Positions 6,584-6,642 of a DNA stretch of 6,642 bases are shown piece by piece (the stretch's first letter is position 1; the number at the start of each line of letters is the position of its first letter). A program made the translations under genes and the position numbers. The DNA is taken from positions 1 through 6,642 of the forward strand of contig CANOUM010000089.1 of assembly GCA_947570515.1 (NCBI GenBank). Reading direction: 5' to 3'. The notes below the pieces were generated by a model. It was given only the letters and a program-made list of their open reading frames with translations. It had not been told where the DNA came from and searched no databases. The stretch comes from an uncultured Clostridia bacterium. GTDB taxonomy: Bacteria > Bacillota > Clostridia > Lachnospirales > Bianqueaceae.

Positions 6584-6642
6584 TTACCCCAAAACCTTTC
6601 CGCTCAGCGCACTGCCTCGCAAAAAAGCCTCTGCGGCCATCA
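6584..6642 (-). CDS. fmt: C-terminal end of methionyl-tRNA formyltransferase (Fmt), partial
   Basis: Reading the minus strand from the right edge gives 18 codons and a TAA at 6584-6586. The peptide is MAAEAFLRGSALSGKVLG, where the Met is internal to the gene. It resembles the Fmt C-terminus, which typically ends in a pattern like (S/A)-x-x-(D/A)-FLRG-x-x-(L/I)-x-x-G-x-x-LG. Fmt formylates initiator Met-tRNA with 10-formyl-tetrahydrofolate. The assignment rests on a short match plus context, since def and fmt commonly precede rsmB in bacteria. It ends 39 nt before the metallopeptidase start with no terminator between. Confidence 0.75.
   Translation of the reverse strand, partial: MAAEAFLRGSALSGKVLG

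Overview
The window is a densely packed stretch of bacterial chromosome with every gene on the minus strand. In transcription order (right to left) it holds the last codons of a methionyl-tRNA formyltransferase (fmt), a membrane zinc metallopeptidase of the YugP family, rsmB, rlmN, a PP2C-type phosphatase (stp/prpC), a PASTA serine/threonine kinase (pknB/prkC), and rsgA, which runs off the left edge. The gene order, the low to moderate GC by eye, the purine-rich Shine-Dalgarno sites (GGGAGG, GGAGG) and the protein sequences point to a Firmicute of class Clostridia, plausibly Lachnospiraceae. The window does not allow a genus call.

The layout looks like one operon. Junctions in transcription order are: fmt to peptidase, 39 nt gap; peptidase to rsmB, 8 nt overlap; rsmB to rlmN, 9 nt gap; rlmN to stp, 17 nt overlap; stp to pknB, 8 nt overlap; pknB stop to rsgA start, 0 nt and in the same frame. 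I see no promoter, terminator, RNA gene, mobile element, repeat array or CRISPR. There is no gene-free stretch over 300 bases; the longest non-coding piece is the 39 nt gap at 6545-6583. The transcript appears to enter from beyond the right edge and leave past the left edge.

Functionally the operon joins two themes. One is translation and ribosome maturation: initiator tRNA formylation, m5C and m2A rRNA methylation, and the 30S assembly GTPase. The other is reversible Ser/Thr phosphorylation at the membrane by a PASTA kinase and its cognate phosphatase. This arrangement is well known in Firmicutes, so I do not think the window contains an undescribed system. The points worth a second look are details inside known genes: an Asn in place of the expected His in the RsgA switch-I motif, a kinase ectodomain with only two PASTA repeats followed by a non-PASTA beta-rich domain, and the in-frame stop-start pknB-rsgA junction.
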